From: an uncultured Bacteroidales bacterium
GTDB lineage: Bacteria > Bacteroidota > Bacteroidia > Bacteroidales > UBA932
Direction: 5' to 3'
DNA: 51,304 nt
NCBI GenBank assembly: GCA_944322575.1
Contig: CALUPK010000011.1
Span: 1 to 51,304 of the forward strand
The notes under the pieces are model-generated. The model did not search any database, was not told the origin of the DNA, and saw nothing but the letters and a program-made list of their open reading frames with translations. Shown piece by piece: positions 1 to 7,796 of this stretch. The position numbers and the translations under genes are program-made. Positions within the stretch are counted from its first letter, which is position 1, and each line of letters begins with the position of its first letter.

Positions 1-74
1 GTTGTAATTGGTAGCCAAGCCAGACTTAGGATCTGGTGCCGCAAGGCGTGGGGGTTCGAGTCCCCCCGCCCGCA
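1..74 (+). tRNA. tRNA-Leu (anticodon UAG), 5' end cut off by the window
   Basis: The anticodon arm has stem CCAGA (20-24) with TCTGG (32-36) around the loop CTTAGGA, giving anticodon TAG at 27-29. A long class II variable arm follows. The T arm is GGGGG-TTCGAGT-CCCCC (50-66), then the 3' acceptor strand CGCCCGC and discriminator A74. CCA is not encoded. About the first seven bases, most of the 5' acceptor strand, lie outside the window. Confidence 0.93.
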
Positions 75-80
75 CAAAAT

Positions 81-123
81 AAAGCAGCCGTGACTGAGAA
101 TCGATCAGTCACGGCTGCTTTTT
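81..123. terminator. Perfect hairpin terminator between tRNA-Leu and the aminotransferase
   Basis: A 17-bp perfect inverted repeat (81-97 with 103-119) is flanked by A on the left and T on the right. It can therefore end transcription of the tRNA on plus and of the aminotransferase on minus. Confidence 0.9.
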
Positions 124-144
124 CAGTCGTCTTCCGCAGAATGG

Positions 145-1341
145 TTATTTCTTGGCGTCCATCAGCTTGCGGATAGCATTGGAAAGCCTCTTCACGCCCT
201 CGAGCATATTCTCGTCGGATACGTAGGAGAAGTTCAGACGCAGGGTGTTCTGGCCCTTGCCGTCGCAGAAGAACACCTCGCCGATGACGAAGGCCACGTT
301 CTCCTTGATGGCGATGTCGAACAGGTCGCGTGCGTCCAGACCCTCGGGCATGGTCAGCAGCAGGAAGAGACCTCCGTCGGGACGGGTCCAGGTCACGCCC
401 TCGGGCATGTACTCGGTCAGATACTGATGCATCAGGTCCCTCTTGTGACGGTAGAGCTCGATGGTCTTCTGGAGGTTCCTGTCGTAGTAGCCCTTCTCCA
501 TGTAGCGGGCGGCCACCTCCTGGCAGAAGATAGGTGTGCAGAGGTCGGCGGACTGCTTGGCCACGATGAGACGGTCGATGATCTCCTTCGGTGCGAGCAC
601 CCAGCCCAGACGGAAACCGGGCACGAATGTCTTCGAGAATGTTCCGAGCAGCACCACTCTCTCGGGAGCCATCGAGTACATGGTGGGATAGGACTCACCC
701 TCGTAGCGGAGCTCCTTGTAGGGGCTGTCCTCGATGATGATCAGGTCGTGCTTGCGGGCCACGTCGATGATCTCCTGACGCCTCTTGACATCCATTGTCA
801 CGCCTGTAGGGTTCTGGAAGTCAGGGATGGCGTAGATGAACTTGGGCTTCTGTCCCACTGCGCAGAGAGCGGATACCACTGCCTCGGCCTCCTCGTCATT
901 GCGGATGCCGACGGGACGTCCCTGATATGACCAGATGGCCTGGAGTGCGCCCAAATACGAGGGCAGACCGCAGAGAACTGTGTCTCCGGGGTTGACGAAT
1001 ATCCTCGAAATCAGATCGAGAGCCTGCTGGGAAGCGGTGGTGATGAGAATATTGTCGATATCCACCTTCACGCCTTCCTTCTCGTACTTCTTAGCGATCT
1101 GTTTTCTCAGGGCCACGCTGCCCTCTGTCGAGCCGTACTGGAGAATCTGTGCGGGCTTCTCGTTCATCAGCTCGTTCATAATCTCCTTGAGGTCGTCCAC
1201 GGGGAAAGTCACTGCATTGGGGAAACCGCCGCCGAATGATATGATCTCGGGCCTGTTGGCCACGTTCAGAAGGTCGCGGATGGCGGACCTTCTCATGCTC
1301 TTCGCATTGTCGGAAAGGTAATTGATAATATCAAGTGCCAT
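145..1341 (-). CDS. PLP-dependent aminotransferase, class I/II (2-aminoadipate/aromatic type)
   Basis: A 398-residue cytosolic fold-type I aminotransferase. The PLP lysine is K237 in FSKTFVPGFRLGW. The N-terminal SFGGGFPN and LQYGSTEG segments and the ENPTG-like FQNPTG motif are typical of the LysN/2-aminoadipate and aromatic aminotransferase group. There is no N-terminal GntR DNA-binding domain, so it is an enzyme rather than a MocR regulator. The amino donor cannot be read from the sequence; aromatic, branched-chain or 2-aminoadipate substrates are all possible. It is a single gene, divergent from queD and closed by the hairpin at 81-123. The start is the first ATG, giving the usual family length. 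Confidence 0.88.
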   Translation of the reverse strand: MALDIINYLSDNAKSMRRSAIRDLLNVANRPEIISFGGGFPNAVTFPVDDLKEIMNELMNEKPAQILQYGSTEGSVALRKQIAKKYEKEGVKVDIDNILITTASQQALDLISRIFVNPGDTVLCGLPSYLGALQAIWSYQGRPVGIRNDEEAEAVVSALCAVGQKPKFIYAIPDFQNPTGVTMDVKRRQEIIDVARKHDLIIIEDSPYKELRYEGESYPTMYSMAPERVVLLGTFSKTFVPGFRLGWVLAPKEIIDRLIVAKQSADLCTPIFCQEVAARYMEKGYYDRNLQKTIELYRHKRDLMHQYLTEYMPEGVTWTRPDGGLFLLLTMPEGLDARDLFDIAIKENVAFVIGEVFFCDGKGQNTLRLNFSYVSDENMLEGVKRLSNAIRKLMDAKK

Positions 1342-1463
1342 AGTTAGTGTTTTTGTATTTGTTAAATTCTAAATTTTCTGACCCACAAATCTACGAAAAT
1401 TGTTATTAAAATCAAAGCCAAACTTCAAATTTTTAAGAACCGCGGCATTTTCAAAAATATTAC

Positions 1464-1471
1464 TATCTTTG
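1464..1471 (+). promoter_or_regulatory. Bacteroidota -7 box TATCTTTG upstream of queD
   Basis: TATCTTTG fits TAnnTTTG and ends 28 nt before the queD ATG. No clear TTTG stands 19-21 nt upstream. A second, less exact box (TATACTTTG) lies nearer the start. Confidence 0.5.
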
Positions 1472-1499
1472 AGAGTTTATCTTATACTTTGCAGATACT

Positions 1500-1943
1500 A
1501 TGCCAACACTGAGACTGACCAAAGAATTCCGCTTCGAGGGAGCCCACGCCCTCACCGGCTATGACGGAAAATGCAGGCACATCCACGGCCACTCCTATTT
1601 ATTATATGTAACAGTCAAAGGCACTCCCTCCAACCCTGACGGGACTCCAAAGTCGGGCATGCTTATCGATTTTACCGACCTCAAACGGATAGTCAACGAA
1701 CACATAATCGACATCTTCGACCACTCCCTCATCCTGCGGGAGTCAGCCCCGCTGGCGGCAGAGATAGCCTCAGCCTATCAGAGAGTCATCACCGTGCCTT
1801 TCCAGCCCACCTGCGAGAACCTGATCCTGCACTTCGCCGACATCATCCGCGGCTATCTGCCCGCCGGAGTACACCTGCACTCGCTCCGCCTGCATGAGAC
1901 CGCCACCTCCTACGTCGAGTGGTTCGAGTCCGACAACGAATAA
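1500..1943 (+). CDS. queD: 6-carboxy-5,6,7,8-tetrahydropterin synthase (QueD/PTPS family)
   Basis: A 147-residue PTPS-fold enzyme. The zinc ligands are visible as H16 (EGAHAL) and H29/H31 (HIHGHSY), and the catalytic cysteine as C25 (GKCRHIHGH). The family converts dihydroneopterin triphosphate to 6-carboxytetrahydropterin in queuosine synthesis. An assignment to 6-pyruvoyl-tetrahydropterin synthase is less likely in this phylum. The acidic C-terminal part (LHETATSYVEW) holds the pterin-anchoring glutamate. polA starts 20 nt after the stop on the same strand, so the two are probably co-transcribed. queC, queE and queF are not in the window. Confidence 0.88.
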   Translation: MPTLRLTKEFRFEGAHALTGYDGKCRHIHGHSYLLYVTVKGTPSNPDGTPKSGMLIDFTDLKRIVNEHIIDIFDHSLILRESAPLAAEIASAYQRVITVPFQPTCENLILHFADIIRGYLPAGVHLHSLRLHETATSYVEWFESDNE

Positions 1944-1963
1944 CCTCAGCCTAAGGACACGCC

Positions 1964-4678
1964 ATGAACAGACTCTTCCTCATAGACGGCCACGCCCTGA
2001 TGTTCAGGATGTACTACGCCTTCATCCGCCGCCCGATGATCAACTCCCGGGGCGAGGACACCTCGGTCATCTTCGGGTTCACCCGCTATCTGCTCGAGAT
2101 GATTGCCCGCGAAAGGCCCACTCATATAGCGGTTGCCTTCGACCCCCCGTGCAAGACCTTCCGCCACGAGGCCTACCCGGAATACAAGGCCACCCGCAGC
2201 GCCGCCCCCGAGGTCATCAAGGAATCCCTGGAACCTCTGACCGAGATAGTCAGGGCCCTCGGCATACCCGTCCTGATGGTGCCCGGCTACGAGGCCGACG
2301 ACGTGATAGGCTCCATGGCCCGCCGCTGGGGCTCGCCCGACTGCGACGTGTACATGGTCTCCCCCGACAAGGACCTCGGCCAGCTCATCTCCGACCATGT
2401 CTTTCAGGTCAAGCCCGGCAAGAGCGGAGCGGAGGACGAGACAGTCGGGAAGGAGGAGATCTGCGCCAAATTCGGCATCAGTGACCCGCGCCAGGTCATC
2501 GACATCCTCGCCATCTGGGGGGATACTTCGGACAATGTTCCGGGCGTCAGGGGCATAGGCGAGGTCGGAGCCAAAAAGTTAGTAGGGAGGTACGGCTCGG
2601 TCGACGGCATCCTGCAGCATGTAGACGAGCTGCCCCCGAAGCAGGCCGCAGCTGTGCGGGAGGCCGCGGACCATCTGGAGATGAGCCGCTTCTTAGTGAC
2701 AATAAAGACCGATGTGGACGTTTCCTCCTGCTCCGAAGAGGACCTGCGGATGGACCTCCGGGACGGCAGTGCCGCAGCCGCATTGTTCAACAAATACGAA
2801 TGTCCGTCCCTGCTGCCCCTCCTCCCCTCCGCGGCCGCCGTCTCCAAGGAGTCCCCGGCCCGGAAGGAACAGCCGCGGCACCGGATGGAGATGACCTCCG
2901 ACCCGGAGCGGATAGCGGCAGCGGCGCAGGCGGCCGGAGCGGTAGGAATTGTCCTGAGGGACAATGAGGCAGGGGCCTCCTCCCGGCAGCGGCTCTTCCT
3001 CTCCGTTCCGGGAGGCGGGGACAATGCTCCCGCGCTGACATTCAGCACCTCGGATCCTGCCGCCGCCCGCGGCATCCTCGAAGCCCCCGGCATCGTCAAG
3101 GCGGGCTACGGCCTCAAGCGCTGCATTCAGGAGCTGAGGCGGGAGGGCATTGAACTGAACGGCCCCTTAGCCGACATAGAACTGATGCACTATCTCGTCA
3201 ATCCGGAGACCTCGCACCGCATAGACATCCTCGTGCAGTCGTATTTAGGGATGGACCTGGAGCTGTGCCGTTCACTGGACGGTGAACCTGCCGATACCGG
3301 GGCGGCCGAAGCGGACCTTTTCTCCCAGCCCTCGGACATTGGACCTGAGGACAGTGCTGCCGCTCAGCGGAGGGATGCAGTGGATGCCTCGCTGATGCTG
3401 CCGCTGAGGGACGCGCTTTTAGAGGAATTTGCCCGGGACCCTTCCATTGAAAAGATATACAACGACATAGAGATGCCGCTGATCCGGGTGCTCGCCGACA
3501 TGGAGTACTGCGGAGTGCGGATAGACACGGACATGCTGGCCGCCTACGGGCAGGAGCTCGGGAAGCAGCTGGCTGTCATCGAGGCCCGCATCCGAGAGGA
3601 GACCGGAGAGCCGGGACTGAACGTCTCATCCCCCGTCCAGCTCGGGGCTGTGCTCTTCGACAGGATGAAGATAGACCCCAAGGCCCGCAAGAACAAGAAA
3701 GGCAACTATTCCACTGACGAGGAGACCCTTACGGCATTGAAGGACCGTCATCCGGTCATCGGGGACATCCTGCAGTTCAGGGCCGTCAAGAAGATCATCT
3801 CGACCTACATCGAGCCCTTCCCCACCCTCATCGACCCGCGGGACGGACGGGTGCATACGACATTCAACCAGGCTCTTACCGCTACCGGACGACTGAGCTC
3901 GACCCACCCCAACCTGCAGAACATCCCGATCCGCACCGAGATGGGCCGGGAGATCCGCAAGGCATTCGTACCCTCGGAGCCGGGGCGGGTCATCATCTCG
4001 GCCGACTACTCCCAGATAGAGCTGCGCCTGATGGCCGCCATCAGCGGGGACGCCGACATGATCGACGCCTTCCGGCACGGACGCGACATCCACACGGCCA
4101 CTGCGGCCAAAGTATTCAAGGTCAGCGAGGAGGAAGTCACACCCGAACAGCGCCGCCGGGCCAAGACCGCCAACTTCGGCATCATCTACGGCATATCGGC
4201 CTTCGGGCTGTCGCAGCGGTTAGACATCCCGCGCAAGGAGGCCTCGGAACTCATCGAGGAATATTTCCGGCACTATCCGGCCATCGCGGACTACATGGAG
4301 AGGACCAAGGCCGAGGCGCGGGAGAAGGGGTATGTGTCCACCATCTTCGGCCGGCGGAGGTACATCAAGGACATAGGCTCGCGCAACGCCACCGTCCGGG
4401 GATTTGCCGAGCGCAACGCCATCAACGCCCCCATCCAGGGCAGCGCCGCCGACATCATCAAGATGGCCATGAACCGGGTGGCAGCCGCGCTGAAGGACGG
4501 AGGCTACCGGACCCAGATGATACTCCAGGTACACGACGAGTTAGTCTTCGACGCCCCTGCGGACGAGGCCGCCGCCGTCATGGAACTGGTACGCCGCGAG
4601 ATGGAGAGCGTGGTGGAACTGGCCGTACCGCTGACCGTCGAGTGCGGGAGCGGGGCCAACTGGTTAGAAGCCCATTAA
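1964..4678 (+). CDS. polA: DNA polymerase I with an apparently inactivated proofreading domain
   Basis: 904 residues. The 5' nuclease domain is about 1-290 (YEADDVIG, SPDKDLGQL, GDTSDNVPGVRGIG). A remnant 3'-5' exonuclease-like domain is about 305-490. The polymerase domain is about 500-904, with motif A SADYSQIELRLM (D681), motif B RRAKTANFGIIYG (730-742) and motif C VHDELVF (H857, D858, E859). In the middle domain the exo I DxE motif is replaced by a region around GIVLRDNE, and the exo II N-LKY-D motif by GYGLKRC. Proofreading is therefore probably lost, as in Taq or Bacillus Pol I. The enzyme fills Okazaki and repair gaps. It sits between queD and the sigma factor on the same strand, with short gaps. 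Confidence 0.96.
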   Translation: MNRLFLIDGHALMFRMYYAFIRRPMINSRGEDTSVIFGFTRYLLEMIARERPTHIAVAFDPPCKTFRHEAYPEYKATRSAAPEVIKESLEPLTEIVRALGIPVLMVPGYEADDVIGSMARRWGSPDCDVYMVSPDKDLGQLISDHVFQVKPGKSGAEDETVGKEEICAKFGISDPRQVIDILAIWGDTSDNVPGVRGIGEVGAKKLVGRYGSVDGILQHVDELPPKQAAAVREAADHLEMSRFLVTIKTDVDVSSCSEEDLRMDLRDGSAAAALFNKYECPSLLPLLPSAAAVSKESPARKEQPRHRMEMTSDPERIAAAAQAAGAVGIVLRDNEAGASSRQRLFLSVPGGGDNAPALTFSTSDPAAARGILEAPGIVKAGYGLKRCIQELRREGIELNGPLADIELMHYLVNPETSHRIDILVQSYLGMDLELCRSLDGEPADTGAAEADLFSQPSDIGPEDSAAAQRRDAVDASLMLPLRDALLEEFARDPSIEKIYNDIEMPLIRVLADMEYCGVRIDTDMLAAYGQELGKQLAVIEARIREETGEPGLNVSSPVQLGAVLFDRMKIDPKARKNKKGNYSTDEETLTALKDRHPVIGDILQFRAVKKIISTYIEPFPTLIDPRDGRVHTTFNQALTATGRLSSTHPNLQNIPIRTEMGREIRKAFVPSEPGRVIISADYSQIELRLMAAISGDADMIDAFRHGRDIHTATAAKVFKVSEEEVTPEQRRRAKTANFGIIYGISAFGLSQRLDIPRKEASELIEEYFRHYPAIADYMERTKAEAREKGYVSTIFGRRRYIKDIGSRNATVRGFAERNAINAPIQGSAADIIKMAMNRVAAALKDGGYRTQMILQVHDELVFDAPADEAAAVMELVRREMESVVELAVPLTVECGSGANWLEAH

Positions 4679-4692
4679 AAGGAATTACCTAC

Positions 4693-5289
4693 ATGACTTT
4701 TACAGACATGGCAGAAGACATCAAAAACACTGAGAACGCGACCGACTTCGACGACAACGACCTGGCCCTCAAGGCTATGTCCGGAGACACACAGGCATTT
4801 TCCTTCTTAGCCGCCCGCTACACCGGCCAGCTGCGCCTCTACATCCAGAGCATCTGCCCCAACCCCACTGATGCCGAGGACATCTGTCAGGAGAGCCTGC
4901 GCAAGGCTTACCAGCGCATAGGCAGCTTCAACCCGGAATACCTCTTCCGGACCTGGCTCTTCTCCATCGCCCACAACACCTCCATCGACCACCTCCGCCG
5001 CAACAGCTCCTTTTCCACCGTCAAGCTCGGTGAAGCCAATGATCCAGCCGTCGAAGGCCACGAGACCGAAATCTCTCCCGAGGACCACATGATCGACGAC
5101 CAGTCCTACGACCTCTTCATCCGCTCCATCGCCGCCCTGCCCGACCGCTACCGTCTGATAGCCGAACTGCGCCTGCTCCACGACCTCTCCTACCAGGACA
5201 TCGCCGACGAAACCGGCCTGCCGCTCAACACCGTACGTACCCGCATCCGCCGCGCAAAACTCCTGCTCGAAGAGATGATGCACAGGTAA
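4693..5289 (+). CDS. ECF-type RNA polymerase sigma-70 factor
   Basis: 198 residues from the ATG 14 nt after the polA stop. Region 2 is about residues 30-95 (DAEDICQESLRKAY, FRTWLFSIAHNTSIDHLRR). Region 4 is about 140-195 and contains an HTH (LSYQDIADETGLPLNTVRTR). It would redirect core RNA polymerase. No anti-sigma factor or FecR-like gene is adjacent, so the signal is unknown. A variable acidic linker joins the two regions. An upstream start overlapping polA is open but unlikely. Just past the stop, on the opposite strand, lies the truncated end of a pseudogene, so the downstream region has been rearranged. Confidence 0.88.
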   Translation: MTFTDMAEDIKNTENATDFDDNDLALKAMSGDTQAFSFLAARYTGQLRLYIQSICPNPTDAEDICQESLRKAYQRIGSFNPEYLFRTWLFSIAHNTSIDHLRRNSSFSTVKLGEANDPAVEGHETEISPEDHMIDDQSYDLFIRSIAALPDRYRLIAELRLLHDLSYQDIADETGLPLNTVRTRIRRAKLLLEEMMHR

Positions 5290-5502
5290 TATAGAATATC
5301 ACTTTTTCTATCGGATCTCCTACTCTTACCTCTACTCCTGGCAATGCAGGATGCGAAAAGGAATACCGGTCTGTACTGATATAGTAAGCAGTATAACACC
5401 ATACGTCTGTCCGCACACCAGACCGCCAACGGTCTCCTGAGCACGGGCACTCACGGCAAGAACTGCCACAGACAGCAGCATGAATAATCTGATTCTCCTC
5501 AT
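5290..5502 (-). pseudogene. Decayed third copy of the small secreted protein gene
   Basis: From 5502 leftward the sequence encodes a signal peptide and the start QETVGGLVCGQTY of the neighbouring genes. It then jumps to the segment that in the intact copies encodes YISTDRYSFSHPALPG. The internal deletion joins ATG to ATG (a 3-bp microhomology), shifts the frame and gives an early stop. The 3' third is also missing: homology ends after the VRVGDPIEKV segment, at the stop codon of the sigma factor gene. In another frame the remnant YISTDRYSFSHPALPGVEV still reads through. It is most similar to its two neighbours, so it arose by tandem duplication. Confidence 0.82.
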
Positions 5503-5511
5503 AATGTAAGT

Positions 5512-6066
5512 TTAATCATAGTAATACTCTATCGATGTTATCACCCCATCCTTGTCATAGCAAAAGTATGGATACATCGCCCACAGCACATTATCCGGAT
5601 CTATCTGTTTATCGGACCAATGCAACTCTCCATTTCCTTCTTCATACTCTACTCCCCATACTGTCCCGGGAAATTTTCGCACTTTTTCTATCGAATCGCC
5701 TACTCTAACCTCTATGCCGGGCAATGCAGGATGCGAAAAGGAATACCGGTCCGTATAAATGAAATAGGAAATGTAATACCAGCCGTCAACCCCTGGGGCA
5801 AACCCAAAAGAGTCTTCCTTAGGAGCCTCCTGCGCAGTACCTGTAGGAGGACCTACAGGCAAAGCTTCGGCTTCGGCTGACAGACGTTTCTCTTTGTACA
5901 CAAGGAACTCGTACATGTCATGAGACACATAATCCGGCTCACCCAGCACGGAGATTATATAATCATAGTCATACGTCTGGCCTATCACCAGACCGCCAAC
6001 GGTCTCCTGAGCACGGGCACTCACGGCAAGAGCTGCCACTATTAATGTCAGAAATAATTTAATCAT
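5512..6066 (-). CDS. Small secreted protein of unknown function, copy 1 (SmpA/BamE-like motifs)
   Basis: 184 residues with a signal peptide (MIKLFLTLIVAALAVSARA, cut before QETVGG). Two stretches have the pattern of SmpA/OmlA (BamE-like) small domains: GLVIGQTYDYDYIISVLGEPD near the N-terminus and VEVRVGDSIEKVRKFPG in the second half. Between them lies a variable P/A/E-rich linker. The C-terminus is Tyr/Asp rich (SIEYYYD). The product is probably periplasmic or outer-membrane facing; its function is not known. The start overlaps the stop of copy 2 by 8 bp, so the two are co-transcribed and probably translationally coupled. Confidence 0.75.
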   Translation of the reverse strand: MIKLFLTLIVAALAVSARAQETVGGLVIGQTYDYDYIISVLGEPDYVSHDMYEFLVYKEKRLSAEAEALPVGPPTGTAQEAPKEDSFGFAPGVDGWYYISYFIYTDRYSFSHPALPGIEVRVGDSIEKVRKFPGTVWGVEYEEGNGELHWSDKQIDPDNVLWAMYPYFCYDKDGVITSIEYYYD

Positions 6067-6610
6067 AATAATATGCTATTTCCTCTATCACTCCGTTTTC
6101 ATTATAGTAAAAACGCGGATACATCGACCACATTACATCGTCTGGATCCACTTCCTCTGAAGACCAATACAGTACTTGATCACTCTTGTACTCACGCACT
6201 GTCCCAGGAAATCTTCGCACTTTTTCTATCGGATCGCCTACTCTAACCTCTATGCCGGGCAATGCAGGATGCGAAAAGGAATACCGGTCTGTACTAATAT
6301 AATACGAAATATAATACCATCCATCAACCCCCGGAGCAAAGCCGAACATATCTTCCTTCGGGGCCTCATGAGCTATACCTGTAGGAGGGCCTGCCGACAC
6401 TGCTTGAGTTTCGACTGATGGACGCTTCTCCTTGTACACAAGGAACTCGTACATGTCATGGGACACATAGTCCGGCTCACCCAAGACGGAGATAATATAA
6501 TCATAATCATACGTCTGTCCGCACACCAGACCGCCAACGGTCTCCTGAGCACGGATACTCACTGTAACAATTGTCAAAGAAAGTGCTAATAATAATTTAA
6601 CCTTTTTCAT
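6059..6610 (-). CDS. Small secreted protein of unknown function, copy 2
   Basis: 183 residues from MKKVKLLLALSLTIVTVSIRA, a clear signal peptide; an ATG 24 nt further upstream adds a poor N-terminus. It is closely related to copy 1: both share QETVGGL, the TYDYDYIISVLGEPDYVS core and the FSHPALPGIEVRVGD segment. They diverge in the linker and around the FPGTV loop. This is the first gene of the tandem array. The 5' flank (6611-6864) has no convincing gene. No partner or pathway can be inferred from the neighbours. Confidence 0.75.
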   Translation of the reverse strand: MKKVKLLLALSLTIVTVSIRAQETVGGLVCGQTYDYDYIISVLGEPDYVSHDMYEFLVYKEKRPSVETQAVSAGPPTGIAHEAPKEDMFGFAPGVDGWYYISYYISTDRYSFSHPALPGIEVRVGDPIEKVRRFPGTVREYKSDQVLYWSSEEVDPDDVMWSMYPRFYYNENGVIEEIAYYYD

Positions 6611-6858
6611 ATTCTTATTTGTTAATATTTTCAATTACATGGGTTTGTCTGCATTCCGTCATCATCAAGGATACTGTAGAGTCATTCCTCCATATCTGCA
6701 CCTGATAATGCAGATGCGGCCCGGCACATGTCGAATCCGAAGCACTGCCAGAATTACCCGACTGTCCGGCAATCTTGCCTGTAATGTAAATTCTATTTCA
6801 AGAATAAAACTGACAATTTTTTCATAGCACCTTACTTTTCCAACAAAGTTAGGACATT

Positions 6859-6890
6859 TTTGCAATGGACAGTGCATTTTTTTATTTTTG
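6859..6890 (+). promoter_or_regulatory. rsmG promoter with the -7 box 4 nt from the ATG
   Basis: TTTG (6859-6862), 20 nt, TATTTTTG (6883-6890) matches the Bacteroidota consensus exactly. The rsmG ATG begins at 6895, so transcription would start at or within a few nt of the start codon. Confidence 0.72.
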
Positions 6891-6894
6891 CGGC

Positions 6895-7539
6895 ATGAAC
6901 GAAGAGATTGTTTTCAAATACTTTCCGGAGCTGGACGCACGGCAGCGGGAGCGGATGGCGGCACTCGGACAGCTGTATGCGGAGTGGAACGCTAAGATCA
7001 ACGTCATCTCGCGCAAGGACATGGACTCGCTGTACCTGCACCACGTCCTGCACTCGCTGGCACTGGTGCGGTACATCCGGGAGAACGGACTTGCGCCCGC
7101 ATCTGTTTTCGACGCCGGCTGCGGAGGAGGATTCCCTGGCATCCCGATGGCCATTGCCATGCCGGAGTGCCGGTTCACTCTGTGCGACTCGATTGCCAAG
7201 AAGATAAAGGTGGTGACAGAAATCTCAGCAGCACTGGGACTTGACAATGTGAAGCCGGTCTGGAGCCGGACCGAGGACCTCGGCCCCGAATACCGCTGCG
7301 ACTATGTGGTGTCCCGGGCCGTCACTGAGCTGCGCCGGTTCGTACCCCTCGTGCGGCATCTGTACCGCAAGGGCATCCTGTACCTCAAGGGCGGGGAACT
7401 GACCGAAGAGATTGCCGCCTGCGTCAGGGAGTGCCGCATAGAGCCTCAGGCGGTCTCTGTCACCGATATTTCCGGGTATTTCAGCGAAGAATTTTTCGAA
7501 AGTAAAAAGATTATTTGCATTTTCCCGCAAAAGCACTAA
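6895..7539 (+). CDS. rsmG: 16S rRNA (guanine527-N7)-methyltransferase RsmG (GidB)
   Basis: 214 residues from the ATG that opens MNEEIVFKYFPEL, the conserved N-terminus of the family. An ATG 30 nt upstream lies inside the promoter and is rejected. The SAM-binding motif is DAGCGGGFPGIP (from D73), after the family signature INVISRKDMDSLYLHHVLHS. The enzyme methylates G527 of 16S rRNA; loss of this modification in other bacteria gives low-level streptomycin resistance. The stop codon overlaps the rpmH -7 box. Confidence 0.95.
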   Translation: MNEEIVFKYFPELDARQRERMAALGQLYAEWNAKINVISRKDMDSLYLHHVLHSLALVRYIRENGLAPASVFDAGCGGGFPGIPMAIAMPECRFTLCDSIAKKIKVVTEISAALGLDNVKPVWSRTEDLGPEYRCDYVVSRAVTELRRFVPLVRHLYRKGILYLKGGELTEEIAACVRECRIEPQAVSVTDISGYFSEEFFESKKIICIFPQKH

Positions 7540-7544
7540 CTTTG
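7514..7544 (+). promoter_or_regulatory. rpmH promoter overlapping the end of rsmG
   Basis: TTTG (7514-7517), 19 nt, TAACTTTG (7537-7544). The first three bases of the -7 box are the rsmG stop codon. The rpmH ATG follows at 7581, giving a leader of about 30 nt. Confidence 0.75.
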
Positions 7545-7580
7545 CGCTCCATTTTACTGACAAATAATAGATTTTAGAAT

Positions 7581-7733
7581 ATGAAACGTACTTTCCAACC
7601 GTCACAGCGCAAGCGCCGTAACAAACACGGCTTCCGCGAGCGCATGTCCACCCCCAACGGACGCCGCGTACTCGCAGCACGCCGTCGTCACGGCCGCAAG
7701 AAACTGACCGTTTCTTCAGAGGACCTGTACTAA
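7581..7733 (+). CDS. rpmH: Ribosomal protein L34
   Basis: A 50-residue, very basic protein beginning [20 protein letters not shown] with the family core [15 protein letters not shown]. This is a full-length L34, a component of the 50S subunit. It has its own strong promoter and is followed by a GC-rich hairpin. rnpA and dnaA, its usual neighbours in many bacteria, are not adjacent here; rsmG precedes it. Confidence 0.97.
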   Translation: MKRTFQPSQRKRRNKHGFRERMSTPNGRRVLAARRRHGRKKLTVSSEDLY

Positions 7734-7762
7734 CAGAGCCCTCACGTCAGCTTACAAGGCAT

Positions 7763-7796
7763 AGACAGGCCGGTAGATTCCTCTGCCGGCCTGTCT
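7763..7796 (+). terminator. Hairpin downstream of rpmH
   Basis: AGACAGGCCGGTAGA pairs with TCTGCCGGCCTGTCT across a 4-nt loop, with one G-T pair. No U tract follows, so termination strength is uncertain. Confidence 0.65.

Noticed and set aside
6665-6877. A 70-codon minus-strand open frame between the secreted-protein genes and rsmG
   Set aside because: It overlaps the rsmG promoter and lacks any family features.
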